Notes under the pieces: model-generated
Database searches by the model: none
The model's input: the letters and a program-made list of their open reading frames with translations, nothing else
What the model was told of the DNA's origin: nothing
From: Lysobacteraceae bacterium
GTDB lineage: Bacteria; Pseudomonadota; Gammaproteobacteria; Xanthomonadales; Rhodanobacteraceae
Assembly (NCBI GenBank): GCA_028871555.1
Contig: JAGWNA010000009.1
Coordinates: forward strand, 1 to 64,000
Direction: 5' to 3'
Length of the DNA: 64,000 nt
Position numbers and translations under genes: made by a program
Part shown: positions 48,091 through 57,906 of the stretch, piece after piece
Position numbering within the stretch: position 1 is the first letter of the stretch
How the letters are laid out: each line of letters begins with the position of its first letter

Positions 48091-50787
48091 ATGAAGGATT
48101 TCAGCGACGGCACGTTGCCTTCAGCGATCGACGATGCTGCGCGCACGCCATCGGCGGCCGGCCGCCTGCATGGCTTGCTATGGGCTCTGCTGGCGCTGCT
48201 GTGCGGGCTGGCGTTGACGCTGGGTTTCCGCCACCAGCAGTGGCAGCGGCAGGTCAGCGAACAGCACGACGCCCTGCAACGGCAGGCCGACGAAATCTAT
48301 GACGCGCTGGGAAAGAGCATGCAGCGGCCGCTGCGGCTGTTGCGTTTCATGCAGACGCTGTACCTCGCGTCGGATGACGTCACCGCGGCCGAGTTTGCCC
48401 GCATGTACGAAAACCTGGTGCCGCGCAGGCGGATGCCCGAGATGATCGCGCTCTCCTTCGCGCGGCGCGTGGTGCGCCCGGACGGCGTGCACTTCGTGGT
48501 CGAACAGTACGCGCCGGCGGCGGGCAACGAAACCCTGGCCGGCCTGGTCGTGGAAACCCAGCCGGCGAGTCTTGCCGCGCTGCGGGCCTCGCGCGACACG
48601 GGCCAGCCGACCCTGTCGGCGCCGTTCAGGCTGGTGCAGCGCAATGCCGCCGGCGTTCCGATCGATGGCGTGGTGATGCGGCTGCCGATCTATAGCCATG
48701 GCGAACCGCCGCGAACGCAGGACGAGCGCCGTTTGCGCATGATCGGTTCGGCCGCGGTGTCGTTGCAGATGTCGGGCCTGGTTGCGTCGGTGCTGTCGGT
48801 CGATCCGCAGGCGAATCTGCGGATGCAGGTCAGCGACGTCACCGATGGCCGTGTGCGGAAGCTGTTCGAATCGTCGCCGGCTGCGTTGCCGCCGCTGGTG
48901 GCGGATCGGGCGGATCGCTTCGAACGCGAGCTGGTCTTCGGCGCGCGCGCGTGGAGGGTGACACTGCAGGCGAACGAGCCGCCGCCCGCTTTTCTGGACT
49001 GGCGTGCCCCCGTGCTGACCGCGGGAGTGCTGAGCAGCATGCTGCTGGCGCTGCTGGTCTGGTCGTTGTTCGACACCCGGCGGCGCGCGCTGGAGCTGGG
49101 CTGGCAGATGAGCCGCAGCTATCGCCAGAGCGAGGAACGGTTCCGTGCGCTCAACGAACAGTTGCCGGCGCTGGTGCTGCTGGCCGCTGCCGAGGATGGA
49201 CGCATCATCTATGCGAATCGCGCCGCGCGCGACCGGTTCGGCCAGTCGCTCGACGGCGGCACGTTGCCGGCGTTGTTCGAGGACCAGGACGGCTACGGCC
49301 GGCAGGCGCTGCTGGCTACGGCCGGCATTGCCGATACCGAGGCGGTGCTGCACGCCGGCAGCGACGTGCGTTTCTGGGCCAGCCTGTCGATCTCCCGGGT
49401 GCAACTGGACGACCGCAGCCAGCTGCTGATGGTGGCCGCGGACATCACCGAGCAGCGCGCGCTGCACGAGCGGCTTCTTTACCAGGCCACCCACGACGAG
49501 CTGACCGGGCTGTGCAACCGCAGCGCGTTCGAGTCGCGCCTGAAGGGCCTGCTGGCCGGGCTCGATGCGCCGGCGCCGGCCAGTGCGCTGCTGTACGTCG
49601 ACCTGGACCAGTTCAAGTTGATCAACGACACCAACGGCCACGCGGCAGGCGACCAGATGCTGGTCAGGCTGGCCGAGGTGATGCGCGCGCAACTGTCCGG
49701 CGACGATGTGCTGGCGCGGTTGGGCGGCGACGAGTTCGGCGTGCTCGCCGTGCGCCGAGGGGACGTCGCGGCCGTGGCGCAGCTCGCCGAACGGCTGCGT
49801 CGCTGCATCGAGGATTATGTGTTCCCGTGGGAAAACCACAAGCACGGGATCAGCGCCAGCATCGGCGTGGCATTGATCGATCGGCCGGACTGCACCTTGC
49901 AGGCGCTGCTGGCGCACGCCGACACGGCCTGTTCGATGGCCAAGGAGCAGGGCCGCAACCGCGTGCACGTCTATGCCGGCCAGCATGAAGAGACCGTGCG
50001 CCGGCGCCGCGAGATGGAATGGGCCAACCGGCTGCGCCGGGCCATCGACCGGAACCGGCTGGTGCTGGCCTATCAGGAGGTCTGGCCATTGCTGCCGTCG
50101 GTCATGGCCGGCGCACGGATCGAGTTGCTGCTGCGTTACCGGGACAAGGCCGGACAGCTGGTGCTGCCGGGAGAGTTCCTGCCTGCCGCCGAGCGCTACG
50201 GCCTGATGCCGATGATCGATCGCTGGGTGATCGAGACCGCGCTGGCCAATTTCGCGCAGCTGCATCCGGCCGGCTGCGCACTGCAACTGGTGACGATCAA
50301 CCTGTCCGGCGCCAGCATCGAGGACGATGCGCTGGCCGAGCGCATCGTCGAGCTATCGCAGCACTATCGGGTGCCGCCGGAACGGGTGTGTTTCGAGATC
50401 ACCGAGACGATCGCGGTGGGCCAGCTGACGCAGGTGGCGCGTTTCATGGCGCGGCTGCGCAAGATCGGCTGCAAGGTCGCGCTGGACGATTTCGGCACGG
50501 GCATGTCCTCGTTCGCGTACCTGAAGAACCTGCCGGTGGACATCATCAAGATCGACGGCAGCTTCATCCAGGACATGCACGACGAACCGATCAGCCATGC
50601 GATGGTATGCGCGGTCGCGGACATCGGTCGTCGGCTCGGCCTGGACGTGGTGGCCGAATGGGTCAACGACGAGGCGACCGAACAGGCATTGGCCGAACTC
50701 GGCATCGGCCTGGCGCAGGGCAACCGCCGGCACATGCCCGAACTGGTCCTGTGCCATCGGAGTCGCGCGACCAACCCCGATTCGTAG
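48091..50787 (+). CDS. Membrane-bound CHASE-PAS-GGDEF-EAL protein
   Basis: An 898-residue inner-membrane protein. A first membrane helix (LLWALLALLCGLALTLGF), then a periplasmic CHASE-type sensor (~55-295, FARMYENLVPRRRMPEMIAL), a second helix (VLTAGVLSSMLLALLVWSLF), a PAS-like domain, GGDEF (LARLGGDEFGVLAV intact) and EAL. In the EAL domain the signature is IELLLRY in place of EALLRW, keeping the Glu, and LDDFGTGMSSF is intact, but the later EGVE motif reads VVAEWVNDEATEQ and the QG-YLFG-type ending reads GIGLAQGNRRH. So the cyclase site looks good and the phosphodiesterase site partly degenerate. Start ATG 48091 (GTG 48082 possible). Its stop is the TAG of a REP element. Confidence 0.9.
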   Translation: MKDFSDGTLPSAIDDAARTPSAAGRLHGLLWALLALLCGLALTLGFRHQQWQRQVSEQHDALQRQADEIYDALGKSMQRPLRLLRFMQTLYLASDDVTAAEFARMYENLVPRRRMPEMIALSFARRVVRPDGVHFVVEQYAPAAGNETLAGLVVETQPASLAALRASRDTGQPTLSAPFRLVQRNAAGVPIDGVVMRLPIYSHGEPPRTQDERRLRMIGSAAVSLQMSGLVASVLSVDPQANLRMQVSDVTDGRVRKLFESSPAALPPLVADRADRFERELVFGARAWRVTLQANEPPPAFLDWRAPVLTAGVLSSMLLALLVWSLFDTRRRALELGWQMSRSYRQSEERFRALNEQLPALVLLAAAEDGRIIYANRAARDRFGQSLDGGTLPALFEDQDGYGRQALLATAGIADTEAVLHAGSDVRFWASLSISRVQLDDRSQLLMVAADITEQRALHERLLYQATHDELTGLCNRSAFESRLKGLLAGLDAPAPASALLYVDLDQFKLINDTNGHAAGDQMLVRLAEVMRAQLSGDDVLARLGGDEFGVLAVRRGDVAAVAQLAERLRRCIEDYVFPWENHKHGISASIGVALIDRPDCTLQALLAHADTACSMAKEQGRNRVHVYAGQHEETVRRRREMEWANRLRRAIDRNRLVLAYQEVWPLLPSVMAGARIELLLRYRDKAGQLVLPGEFLPAAERYGLMPMIDRWVIETALANFAQLHPAGCALQLVTINLSGASIEDDALAERIVELSQHYRVPPERVCFEITETIAVGQLTQVARFMARLRKIGCKVALDDFGTGMSSFAYLKNLPVDIIKIDGSFIQDMHDEPISHAMVCAVADIGRRLGLDVVAEWVNDEATEQALAELGIGLAQGNRRHMPELVLCHRSRATNPDS

Positions 50788-51051
50788 GAGCCACACCCTG
50801 TGGGCGAAAAGCGGCTGCGTCGCGGTTCGTGATCGCGCACAGGGTGCGCTCCTACGGGCGGTCCGAGGAGTGCCCCGATTTCGTAGGAGCCCACCTTGTG
50901 GGCGAAAAGCGGTTACGTCGCGGTGCGTGATCGCGCACAGGGTGCGCTCCTACGGGCGGACCGAGGAGTGCCCCGATTTCGTAGGAGCCCACCCTGTGGG
51001 CGAAAACCGGCGGCGTTGCGGCCCGTGATCGCGCACAGGGTGCGCTCCTAC
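50784..51051. repeat. Triple REP array
   Basis: Three near-identical REP hairpins at 50784-50855, 50883-50953 and 50981-51051, about 99 bp apart. Each starts GTAGGAGCC, has ACCCTGTGGGCGAAAA and ends CGCGCACAGGGTGCGCTCCTAC (quoted in part). The links between them (GAGGAGTGCCCCGATTTC) are also repeated, so the unit including the linker was tandemly copied. It overlaps the 3' ends of both convergent genes. Confidence 0.9.
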
Positions 51052-52437
51052 GGAGCTGGCCGGGGAACGCTCGAAGCTGCCGGCGAAACCGGGAAAGACC
51101 ACGGGGCTTTCGTAGCCATCGGCGGACACCGACGAGACGCCGAAGAACCAGTCGTCGATCACCACGTCGCGCAGCACCGCGCGGCCGACATCGCCGACCG
51201 CGCGTTCGTACTGCCATTGCGGCGCCGTGGTGTCGCGCCAGTGCACGCGATAGCCGACGGCGCCGGGCACCTTGTGCCACGTGACGGTGGTGTCGGTGGT
51301 CACGGCGCCCGCGAGGGCGACTCCGGAGGGCGGCGCCGGCGCCCGGCTGAGCGCGGCCATGGTGAGGGTGTCGAGCGCGGTGACGCGGGCCAGGTAGCGG
51401 AAGTCGATGCCGGCGATGGTGTCGCCATAGGCCACGCCCCGGTCCTTGTCGGTATTGCCGATGCGCAGATCCTGGTGCTGATGGGTGTAGTCCTCGCGCG
51501 CCTCGGTGACGCGCACGGCGGGGAAGCCGGCTTGCAGAAATTCCACCTGGTCGCCGCCGCGGCCGAAGCGGTCGGTGCGATAGATCATCCGCACCCGCAG
51601 ATCGGGCAGATAGCCGTCGGCCAGCGTGGCCATGTAGCGGGCCAGGTTGCGCGAAGGCGAATCCACCTCGCCGCCGTGGTAGCGCCGGTAGTTCGCCTGC
51701 GCCGCGGTCTCGTTGCTCTTGGTGCCCTCGGAGAACACCCGCACCGTGGTGCTGTCGAGCACCCCGTTCTGGCCGCGGCTGTTGCCGATGATGTCGTTGT
51801 TGAGGTCGGCCTCGACCTGCCAGCCCTGCGCCACGGCGTAGTCCGCCAGCACCTTGCCGCCGTACAGCCCCTGCTCCTCGCCGGACAGCGCGGCGAAGAC
51901 CAGGGTGGCGTCGTTGTCCTGTTTCGACAGCAGGCGCGCGGCCTCGATCAGTGCGGCCACGCCGGAGGCGTCGTCGTCCGCGCCGGGCGCGTCGCTGCGG
52001 CTGTTCATGATGTCGGTGACGCGAGAATCGAGATGGCCGCTCATCACGATCACCCGTCCGGGGTCGCTCTTGCCGCGCTTGATCGCGACCACGTCCATCA
52101 CTTCGGTCGGGGCCGGGATGCGCTTGCCGGTGAACATCCGCGAAGGCGTGACCACTTCGATGCAGCCGCCGCAAGCGCGCGAAATCGCCTCGAAGCGCGA
52201 CTTCACCCAGCGCCGCGCGGCGCCGATGCCGCGACTGTCGGACTTCGTGTCCGACAGCGTATGGCGGGTGCCGAAGCCCACCAGCCGCGTGATCGTGGCG
52301 CGCAGTTCCGCTTCGCTCGGTGCGCGGGCCAGCGCGTGCAGCGCCGGCTGTTCGCGCGGCACGGCCGGCATCGCCGCCTGGCAGGCGCCGGTCGCGCCCA
52401 GCAGGATGGAGAACAGGAAGGGCATGGCTTTGGGCAT
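50950..52437 (-). CDS. Secreted M28-family aminopeptidase with REP-encoded C-terminus
   Basis: A 495-residue protein with a signal peptide (PFLFSILLGATGACQA). The peptidase domain has two-zinc ligands in order: H in VMSGHLDSR, D in PGADDDASGV, E-E in SGEEQGLYG, D in LNNDIIGNS, and H in EDYTHQHQDL. A fibronectin-III-like domain follows at about 360-460 (SGVALAGAVTTDTTVTWHKV, GYRVHWRD). The natural protein seems to end near FAGSFERSP. The last ~33 residues (GAHPVRDHGPQRRRFSPTGW onwards) are translated from REP units, giving a basic tail. It is a plausible type II secretion substrate. Confidence 0.88.
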   Translation of the reverse strand: MPKAMPFLFSILLGATGACQAAMPAVPREQPALHALARAPSEAELRATITRLVGFGTRHTLSDTKSDSRGIGAARRWVKSRFEAISRACGGCIEVVTPSRMFTGKRIPAPTEVMDVVAIKRGKSDPGRVIVMSGHLDSRVTDIMNSRSDAPGADDDASGVAALIEAARLLSKQDNDATLVFAALSGEEQGLYGGKVLADYAVAQGWQVEADLNNDIIGNSRGQNGVLDSTTVRVFSEGTKSNETAAQANYRRYHGGEVDSPSRNLARYMATLADGYLPDLRVRMIYRTDRFGRGGDQVEFLQAGFPAVRVTEAREDYTHQHQDLRIGNTDKDRGVAYGDTIAGIDFRYLARVTALDTLTMAALSRAPAPPSGVALAGAVTTDTTVTWHKVPGAVGYRVHWRDTTAPQWQYERAVGDVGRAVLRDVVIDDWFFGVSSVSADGYESPVVFPGFAGSFERSPASSVGAHPVRDHGPQRRRFSPTGWAPTKSGHSSVRP

Positions 52438-52547
52438 CGGTCGTCTCCGTCAGCGGGAAGCGCGCACGATACAACGCAGGCGCCGGCGATGGGCGCCTTG
52501 CAGGTGCGGGGTTGCCGCCGGCCGTCTGCGGGTCGCGCCGCAGAGAC

Positions 52548-52577
52548 AAAAAAAGAGCCCGGCCAGGGGCCGGGCTC
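52548..52577 (-). terminator. Rho-independent terminator of the PKD-protein gene
   Basis: On the minus strand GAGCCCGGCC, a CCT loop, GGCCGGGCTC and then TTTTTTT: a perfect 10-bp stem with a 3-nt loop and seven Ts. It lies 54 bp after the stop codon of the gene at 52631-55096. Confidence 0.95.
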
Positions 52578-52630
52578 GGTGGATCGTCGTGGCGGGAGGC
52601 TGCTGGCAGCGCAGCCTTCGCCTTGGCGCC

Positions 52631-55096
52631 TTACTGCACGTTCAAGGTCACGTCATCCAGCACGAACGAGGTCTGGTTCGAGCTGTCTTCCGTGCCGGTG
52701 AACTTGATCGTCACCGTCTGGCCGATGTACGCGGCAAGGCTGTTGGTATGCAGCGCGTAGCCACTGGCGGCGTTGAGGTTCGAGTAGGTCGCCAGCGTGG
52801 TCAGCAAGGCACCCGAGCTGCTGTAGACCTGCACGGAGAGCGTGTCGTAGGCCGCGGAGGTGGTCGTCTCGGCGGTATCGACATGCAGGTAGTACGACAG
52901 GTTCGCGGAGGTCTTGCCGGCGGTGATCGCCACGCTCTGCGACACGGTGTCGGTGTGCGCGCTGCCGTAGCCGTCCAGCCAGGCGAACCCGCTGCCGGCA
53001 TGGGCGGTTTCACCGGAGCAGGTGCTGTTGGTGCAGAGCACGCCGGAGCTCATCGACCAGGGGGCGGCGCTGCCGCTCTCGAAGCCGGTATTGCCAAGCA
53101 GCTGGGTCGCACCGCCGCCACTGCTGGCGACCGTCACCGACTGCGTCTTGGTGTTGGTGGCGCCGGTGCTGTCGGTCACTTTCAGCGAGACGCTGTAGGT
53201 GCCCGCAGCGGCGTAGGTGTGGCTCGGGTTGGTCGCGGTCGAGCTGCTGCCGTCGCCGAAGTTCCACGAGCGCGAGGAGATCGTGCCTCCCGTGTCGGTG
53301 GAGCTGTCGGTGAAGTTCACGGTCAGGCCGCTGATCGTGTCGCTGAAGTTCGCCACCGGCGTGCCGGCGGTGCTGGTGCTCCAGGTGGCCTGCAGGGTGA
53401 CGCCGGAGAACGCGGCATAGCCGTTCAGCATGACGTAGTAGGTGCCTGCCTGCGGCGCGGCCACGGTGCAGCTTTCGTTGTTGCCGGTGATGTACGGACG
53501 GCAGTCATAGCTGGTCAGGGTCGGTGCGGAACCGAACTTGGTGTACAGATCCGCATCGCCGGTGCCGCCGGAGATGGCGATCACCAGGTTGCTGACGCCC
53601 GATGGAATGACCACGGTGTAGTTCAACTGGGCACCGGTCGCGGCAGCCAGGCCGGTCAGGGGCACGCCATTCTGCAGCACGCTGCCGCCACCGCCACCGC
53701 TGCTGGAAACCGTCACCGACTGCGTCTTGGTGTTGGTGGCACCGGTGCTGTCGGTCACCGTCAACGCCACGCTGTAGGTGCCCGCGGCGGTGTAGGTGTG
53801 GCTCGGGTTGGTCGCGGTCGAGCTGCTGCCATCGCCGAAGTTCCACGAGCGCGAGGAGATCGTGCCTCCCGTATCGGTGGAGCTGTCGGTGAAGTTCACG
53901 GTCAGGCCGCTGATCGTGTCGGTGAAGTTCGCCACCGGCGTGCCGCCGGTGCTGCCGCCGACGATCGGGTGCGTGATATCGCACTCGTTGGTGTCGTTCG
54001 ACCAGGTGCTCTGCATCGCGAACGTGCCGCTGCCCATGACCACGTTCGCCGAAGCGCCCTGGCCGGAGCTGATCCAGGCGCACTCGTCACCGTTTTCCTG
54101 GCCGTTGCTGGCCGAGCCGGTGACGTGGTTGGTCCAGCCGCCGGCCGGATTCTGGTCGGTTACCGTCTCGGCATACTCATGGCCCTCGACGAGCGAGAAG
54201 CCGTCGAGATTGCCCTGCGAGCTGCTGTTGACGTAGTTCTTGCCGCAGCTGCTGCCGGCATCGTAGACGTAGGGCATGTTGGTGAAGGCCACGTCGCCGA
54301 CCGGGGAAGTGACGCTCTGGTCGCCGTTCCAGTCATGCCAGGCACAGAAGTTGCCGCTGGAGGTATTGAACCCGTCCGGGGTGGTTCCGGTGGGCGACAG
54401 GATCACGTACTGCACGTAGCGGTTGGATGCCGCAGTGGTGTTGCCGAAGTGCTGGGCGGCCTTGATCGCTTCCTGGGCCAGCTGGGCGCCGGTGGCGCTC
54501 GCCGGCGAGGCGACCGAGTTGTCGTACCACACGCCGGCGAGGTTGCCGCCGGTCGGATAGCCGATGTGCGGAGCGCCGGACGGGCAGGAGGTGGCACCGT
54601 TGCTCACCAGCGAGCCATCGCAATACTGGGTCATCACGCCCGACCACAGCTCGCCGCCGGTGCCCAGGCTCTTGAACAGATTCTGCAGGTAGGGCACCGC
54701 GCTGACCGGGTCGTTGGACAGGGTCATGTTGCCGCTGGCATCGGTGCCGGACGTGCCCCACTGGCTGCCGTAGACGACGAGATAGACCTTCGGCGTGCCG
54801 CTGGTGACACCGATGCCGTCGACGCCGCCGCCGAAGCTGAGCGTTTTCGGACCGGTGGCCGCAGTGGTCGTGGCCCCGTAGGCCTGGTGCAGGAATTCGT
54901 ACTGTCGCATGCGGTGGTGGGCTTCCCTGGTGGGAACCGCGCCATGGCGGTAGGCGTGACCGTAAAGCGGCGAGTAGGGATTGACCGTTTGTTGCGTATT
55001 GCCATTGCCGCTGGCAAAGGCCGCACTTGCGGTCAGGCTCAGCAGGGCCGAGGCCGCAACCGCCTTGAACAGACTGCTTTTCAAATATCCAGACAT
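52631..55096 (-). CDS. Secreted metalloprotease-like protein with two PKD domains
   Basis: An 821-residue protein. The signal is [20 protein letters not shown]. The N-terminal ~390 residues look like a zinc-protease-type domain: [19 protein letters not shown] has a HEYAE, close to an HExxx active site, with several paired cysteines. Then comes PKD domain 1 ([20 protein letters not shown]), a pre-peptidase C-terminal (PPC)-like domain ([29 protein letters not shown]), PKD domain 2 with the same sequence, and a C-terminal jelly-roll-like carbohydrate-binding or adhesion domain. It is a strong candidate substrate of the type II system in the window. The exact protease family is uncertain. Confidence 0.82.
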   Translation of the reverse strand: MSGYLKSSLFKAVAASALLSLTASAAFASGNGNTQQTVNPYSPLYGHAYRHGAVPTREAHHRMRQYEFLHQAYGATTTAATGPKTLSFGGGVDGIGVTSGTPKVYLVVYGSQWGTSGTDASGNMTLSNDPVSAVPYLQNLFKSLGTGGELWSGVMTQYCDGSLVSNGATSCPSGAPHIGYPTGGNLAGVWYDNSVASPASATGAQLAQEAIKAAQHFGNTTAASNRYVQYVILSPTGTTPDGFNTSSGNFCAWHDWNGDQSVTSPVGDVAFTNMPYVYDAGSSCGKNYVNSSSQGNLDGFSLVEGHEYAETVTDQNPAGGWTNHVTGSASNGQENGDECAWISSGQGASANVVMGSGTFAMQSTWSNDTNECDITHPIVGGSTGGTPVANFTDTISGLTVNFTDSSTDTGGTISSRSWNFGDGSSSTATNPSHTYTAAGTYSVALTVTDSTGATNTKTQSVTVSSSGGGGGSVLQNGVPLTGLAAATGAQLNYTVVIPSGVSNLVIAISGGTGDADLYTKFGSAPTLTSYDCRPYITGNNESCTVAAPQAGTYYVMLNGYAAFSGVTLQATWSTSTAGTPVANFSDTISGLTVNFTDSSTDTGGTISSRSWNFGDGSSSTATNPSHTYAAAGTYSVSLKVTDSTGATNTKTQSVTVASSGGGATQLLGNTGFESGSAAPWSMSSGVLCTNSTCSGETAHAGSGFAWLDGYGSAHTDTVSQSVAITAGKTSANLSYYLHVDTAETTTSAAYDTLSVQVYSSSGALLTTLATYSNLNAASGYALHTNSLAAYIGQTVTIKFTGTEDSSNQTSFVLDDVTLNVQ
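53130..53946 (-). repeat. Two nearly identical 238-bp PKD-coding copies
   Basis: The segments 53130-53367 and 53709-53946 are the same length and differ at only a few positions by eye. They encode the two PKD domains, separated by the PPC-like domain. Such identity at silent positions points to recent duplication or gene conversion. Confidence 0.85.
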
Positions 55097-55230
55097 ATGA
55101 CACCCCAATGATTTTTCAGGACAAAACCGGCTTGATGTGATCGCGTGGATCCCAGGCAAGAAAATGTCGCTATCCGCGCGACGACTGGTTTATTTCCAGG
55201 AATGCAAAACGATCCCGCGAACGCCCATGG

Positions 55231-55320
55231 CTATTGCTCTGCGATCGGCTCTCCAACCGGATCCGGCACATGGACATGGCTTTTGATCAGGGTGGCGTCG
55301 ATTACAAAACCGATGTCACC
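55231..55320 (-). pseudogene. Possible transposase fragment
   Basis: On the minus strand a short frame reads DIGFVIDATLIKSHVHVPDP and ends at a TAG (55231-55233). VIDATLIKS resembles the DDE-transposase stretch VDATLI of IS5-type elements. It is only 30 codons, so the call is weak. Nothing else coding is seen in 55097-55755, the region between the PKD-protein gene and the flavoprotein gene. Confidence 0.25.
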
Positions 55321-55521
55321 GTGACGGGATCATTCGCCATGACTCCCCTTTGACGAATCCCTGGAAGGTATGGCCAGGGCCGCGGAGGCGTCTATGGGAA
55401 TTTTTCGCAGTGGGTGCGAGCTGCATCACAGAAGTACCGGCCGGGTTTTGCACTGGCACGGCGTCACCTTCAGTGAAACCTCGAAAAACCCATACTTGGG
55501 AAGGTCTGATCAATCGGCTTC

Positions 55522-55606
55522 TTGCTCGTCATTCCTGCTTTCGCAGGAATGACGAGCAAAATCAGAGCATCACTTGTTCGTCATTCCAGCTTTCGCTGGA
55601 ATGACG
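55522..55606. repeat. Two TCATTCC-type inverted repeats
   Basis: The first (55522-55559) has 17-bp arms TTGCTCGTCATTCCTGC around TTTC. The second (55579-55606) has 12-bp arms CGTCATTCCAGC around the same TTTC loop. Such GTCATTCC-GGAATGAC hairpins are common dispersed repeats in proteobacteria. Confidence 0.8.
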
Positions 55607-55755
55607 GGCTATTCGAGGTTCCCTCAGGGCGTCTCCCCGGGGACGGTCCGATCTCGTGCCGTGGCCGGGTGGTGGATCGAGGCTGCGGCATTCGCCGACC
55701 CTGCGCAGTGGCATTGCGGCTATCGCCGGATCGGGAGGCATGCCAACATGGCACG

Positions 55756-57033
55756 ATGACTCGGACAGCCATTCCCCGACTGGCGATCATCGGCGGCGGG
55801 CCGGCCGGACTGATGGCGGCCGAACAGGCCGTCGACGCCGGCATGGCGGTCGATCTGTACGACGCGATGGGTTCGGTCGGGCGCAAATTCCTGTTGGCCG
55901 GCAAGGGCGGGTTGAACCTCACGCATGCGGAGCCGTTCGCGAATTTCGTCGGGCGCTACGGCGAGCGTCAGGGCGAGATCGCCGATTGGTTGCGTGCGTT
56001 CGACGCGGATGCCTTGCGCGCCTGGGCGCGCACGCTGGGCGTGGAGACGTTCGTGGGCAGCTCCGGCCGCGTATTTCCCGCCGACCTGAAGGCGGCGCCC
56101 TTGCTGCGTCGCTGGGTGCACCGCCTGCGCGAGGCTGGCGTGGTGTTTCACATGCATCACCGCTGGCTGGGCTGGCACGGCGACGGCGCGCTGCGTTTCG
56201 CCACGGCCGCGGGCGAACGGCTGGTGCAAGCCCAGGCCGTGGTGCTGGCGCTCGGCGGCGCCAGCTGGCCGCAACTGGGCTCCGATGGCGCATGGGTGGC
56301 GCCGTTGCGGCAGGCCGGCATCGACATCGCGCCGCTGCAGCCGGCCAACTGCGGTTTCGAGCTGGCGTGGAGCGAGCACCTGCGTCGCCGTTTCGCCGGC
56401 GCGCCGTTGAAGCCGGTGGTGGCGATCTGGACCGATCGCCACGGCGGCACGCAGACCCGCCAGGGCGAATGCGTGCTCAGCGGATACGGCATCGAAGGCA
56501 GCCTGGTGTATGCGATCGGTGCCGACCTGCGCGAACAGATCGCCGCCCACGGCACGACGATGCTGCATCTGGATCTGGTGCCTGGCTACACGCAGGCGGT
56601 GCTCGCCGACCGGCTCGCCGCACCGCGCGGCAAGCACAGCATCGGCGACTGGCTGCGTCGCCGTGCCGGGCTCGATCCGGCCCGATGCGCGCTGGTGTTC
56701 GAGCTGACCGACGGGGCCACGCTGGCCGATCCGCTGGCGCTGTCGGCACGGCTCAAGGCGTTGCCTTTGCAGCTGCGCGCGCCACGCCCGCTGGCCGAGG
56801 CGATCAGCACCGCCGGCGGCGTACGGCTGGAAGCGCTGGACGACGCACTGATGCTGCGGCGCCGGCCGGGCGTGTTCTGTGCCGGCGAGATGCTGGACTG
56901 GGAAGCGCCGACCGGCGGCTACCTGCTCACCGCCTGCTTCGCCAGCGGCGTGCTGGCCGGACGTGGTGCGGTGGACTGGCTGAAGAATTTGCCAGGCCGG
57001 CAAGCCGGCGGTGATGAACGGCGCTCTCCGTGA
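55756..57033 (+). CDS. FAD-dependent flavoprotein (HI0933/YhiN-like, TIGR03862 type)
   Basis: A 425-residue flavoprotein. The N-terminal Rossmann motif is LAIIGGGPAGLMAAEQAVDA, then GRKFLLAGKGGLNLTHAEPF, the hallmark of the HI0933-like family, and the C-terminal FAD block GVFCAGEMLDWEAPTGGYLL. The subgroup is annotated as an uncharacterised flavoprotein (PP_4765 family); some relatives bind DNA or reduce quinols, but the role is unknown. Start ATG 55756; earlier starts run through the inverted repeats. Confidence 0.85.
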   Translation: MTRTAIPRLAIIGGGPAGLMAAEQAVDAGMAVDLYDAMGSVGRKFLLAGKGGLNLTHAEPFANFVGRYGERQGEIADWLRAFDADALRAWARTLGVETFVGSSGRVFPADLKAAPLLRRWVHRLREAGVVFHMHHRWLGWHGDGALRFATAAGERLVQAQAVVLALGGASWPQLGSDGAWVAPLRQAGIDIAPLQPANCGFELAWSEHLRRRFAGAPLKPVVAIWTDRHGGTQTRQGECVLSGYGIEGSLVYAIGADLREQIAAHGTTMLHLDLVPGYTQAVLADRLAAPRGKHSIGDWLRRRAGLDPARCALVFELTDGATLADPLALSARLKALPLQLRAPRPLAEAISTAGGVRLEALDDALMLRRRPGVFCAGEMLDWEAPTGGYLLTACFASGVLAGRGAVDWLKNLPGRQAGGDERRSP

Positions 57034-57059
57034 TTTCCGCTTCCGGTGCGTGCCTGATC

Positions 57060-57875
57060 TCAAGGAGAATCCGGCGACGCGTCGCGGGCGAAGGCCGAGA
57101 GCGACGGCAGCGACTTTTTCAATGAGCGGTCGACCAGGCGCGGCAGGATTCCGTTGATGCGGGCAAACAGGCTTTCGGGAAAGCCGAGATAGACCTCGTC
57201 GCGGTCCTTCTCGATGGCCTTGACGATGCGCGCGGCCACCCAGGAAACCTCGTCCATGTGCATCATGCCGCGTGCCGCCATGGTGTGGACCGCCTCGGGA
57301 TTGAAGGGTGTCTTGACCGCACGCGGGGCGACGTAGGTGACCGTGATCGGCGAGTTCGCCAGCTCGCGCCGCAGTGCCTGGGAGAAACCCCGCAGGGCGA
57401 ACTTGCTGGCCGAGTAGGTGGCGAAGCCGGGGAAGCCGATGCTGCCGAACATCGAGCCGATGTTGACGATCTGGCCGCTGCCGCGCTCGATCATTCCGGG
57501 CAGGATCTCGCGGATCAATTGCATGGGCGCCTCCAGGTTGACCTGGAGCAGGCGGGGGATCGTGGCCGCATCGACTTCGCTGAACAGCTTGAAATCCAGG
57601 ATGCCGGCGAGGTTGATCAGTACGTCGATGCCGCCGAAGTTCTCCCGCATGCGCTGCACGGTGCGCTGCCGCGCATCGGCGCAGGTGATGTCCGCCTGGA
57701 TGACGATGGCATCCATTTGCTGGTTTTCGACCTGGCGTTGCAGGCAGGCGACAGCGGCATCGCTGTGATTGACCAGACCCAGGCGTGCGCCGCGCCTGGC
57801 CAGCAGCGTGGTCAATTCCTTGCCGATGCCGCCAGCGGCGCCGGTGAGGAGTATCCGTTTGCCGTTGAGGTTCAT
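57060..57875 (-). CDS. Short-chain dehydrogenase/reductase
   Basis: A 271-residue SDR. Cofactor site LLTGAAGGIGKELTTLLARR (TGxxxGIG), NLAGILDFKLF (the NAG-like motif as NLAG), and the catalytic Ser/Tyr/Lys in IVNIGSMFGSIGFPGFATYSASKFALRG (split across the site). VYLGFPESLFARINGILPRL near the C-terminus suggests a membrane-near helix. It is the last gene of a four-gene minus-strand cluster, 31 bp after the heme-oxygenase-like gene, and probably reduces or oxidises the product made by the AMP-dependent ligase. Confidence 0.88.
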   Translation of the reverse strand: MNLNGKRILLTGAAGGIGKELTTLLARRGARLGLVNHSDAAVACLQRQVENQQMDAIVIQADITCADARQRTVQRMRENFGGIDVLINLAGILDFKLFSEVDAATIPRLLQVNLEAPMQLIREILPGMIERGSGQIVNIGSMFGSIGFPGFATYSASKFALRGFSQALRRELANSPITVTYVAPRAVKTPFNPEAVHTMAARGMMHMDEVSWVAARIVKAIEKDRDEVYLGFPESLFARINGILPRLVDRSLKKSLPSLSAFARDASPDSP

Positions 57876-57906
57876 GTCTGTTCGTTCCGCGGGAGAGCGT
57901 GCCCGG

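Noticed and set aside
53796..54236. Plus-strand frame of 146 codons inside the PKD-protein gene
   Set aside because: Antisense to a secreted protein with clear signal peptide, PKD domains and its own terminator.
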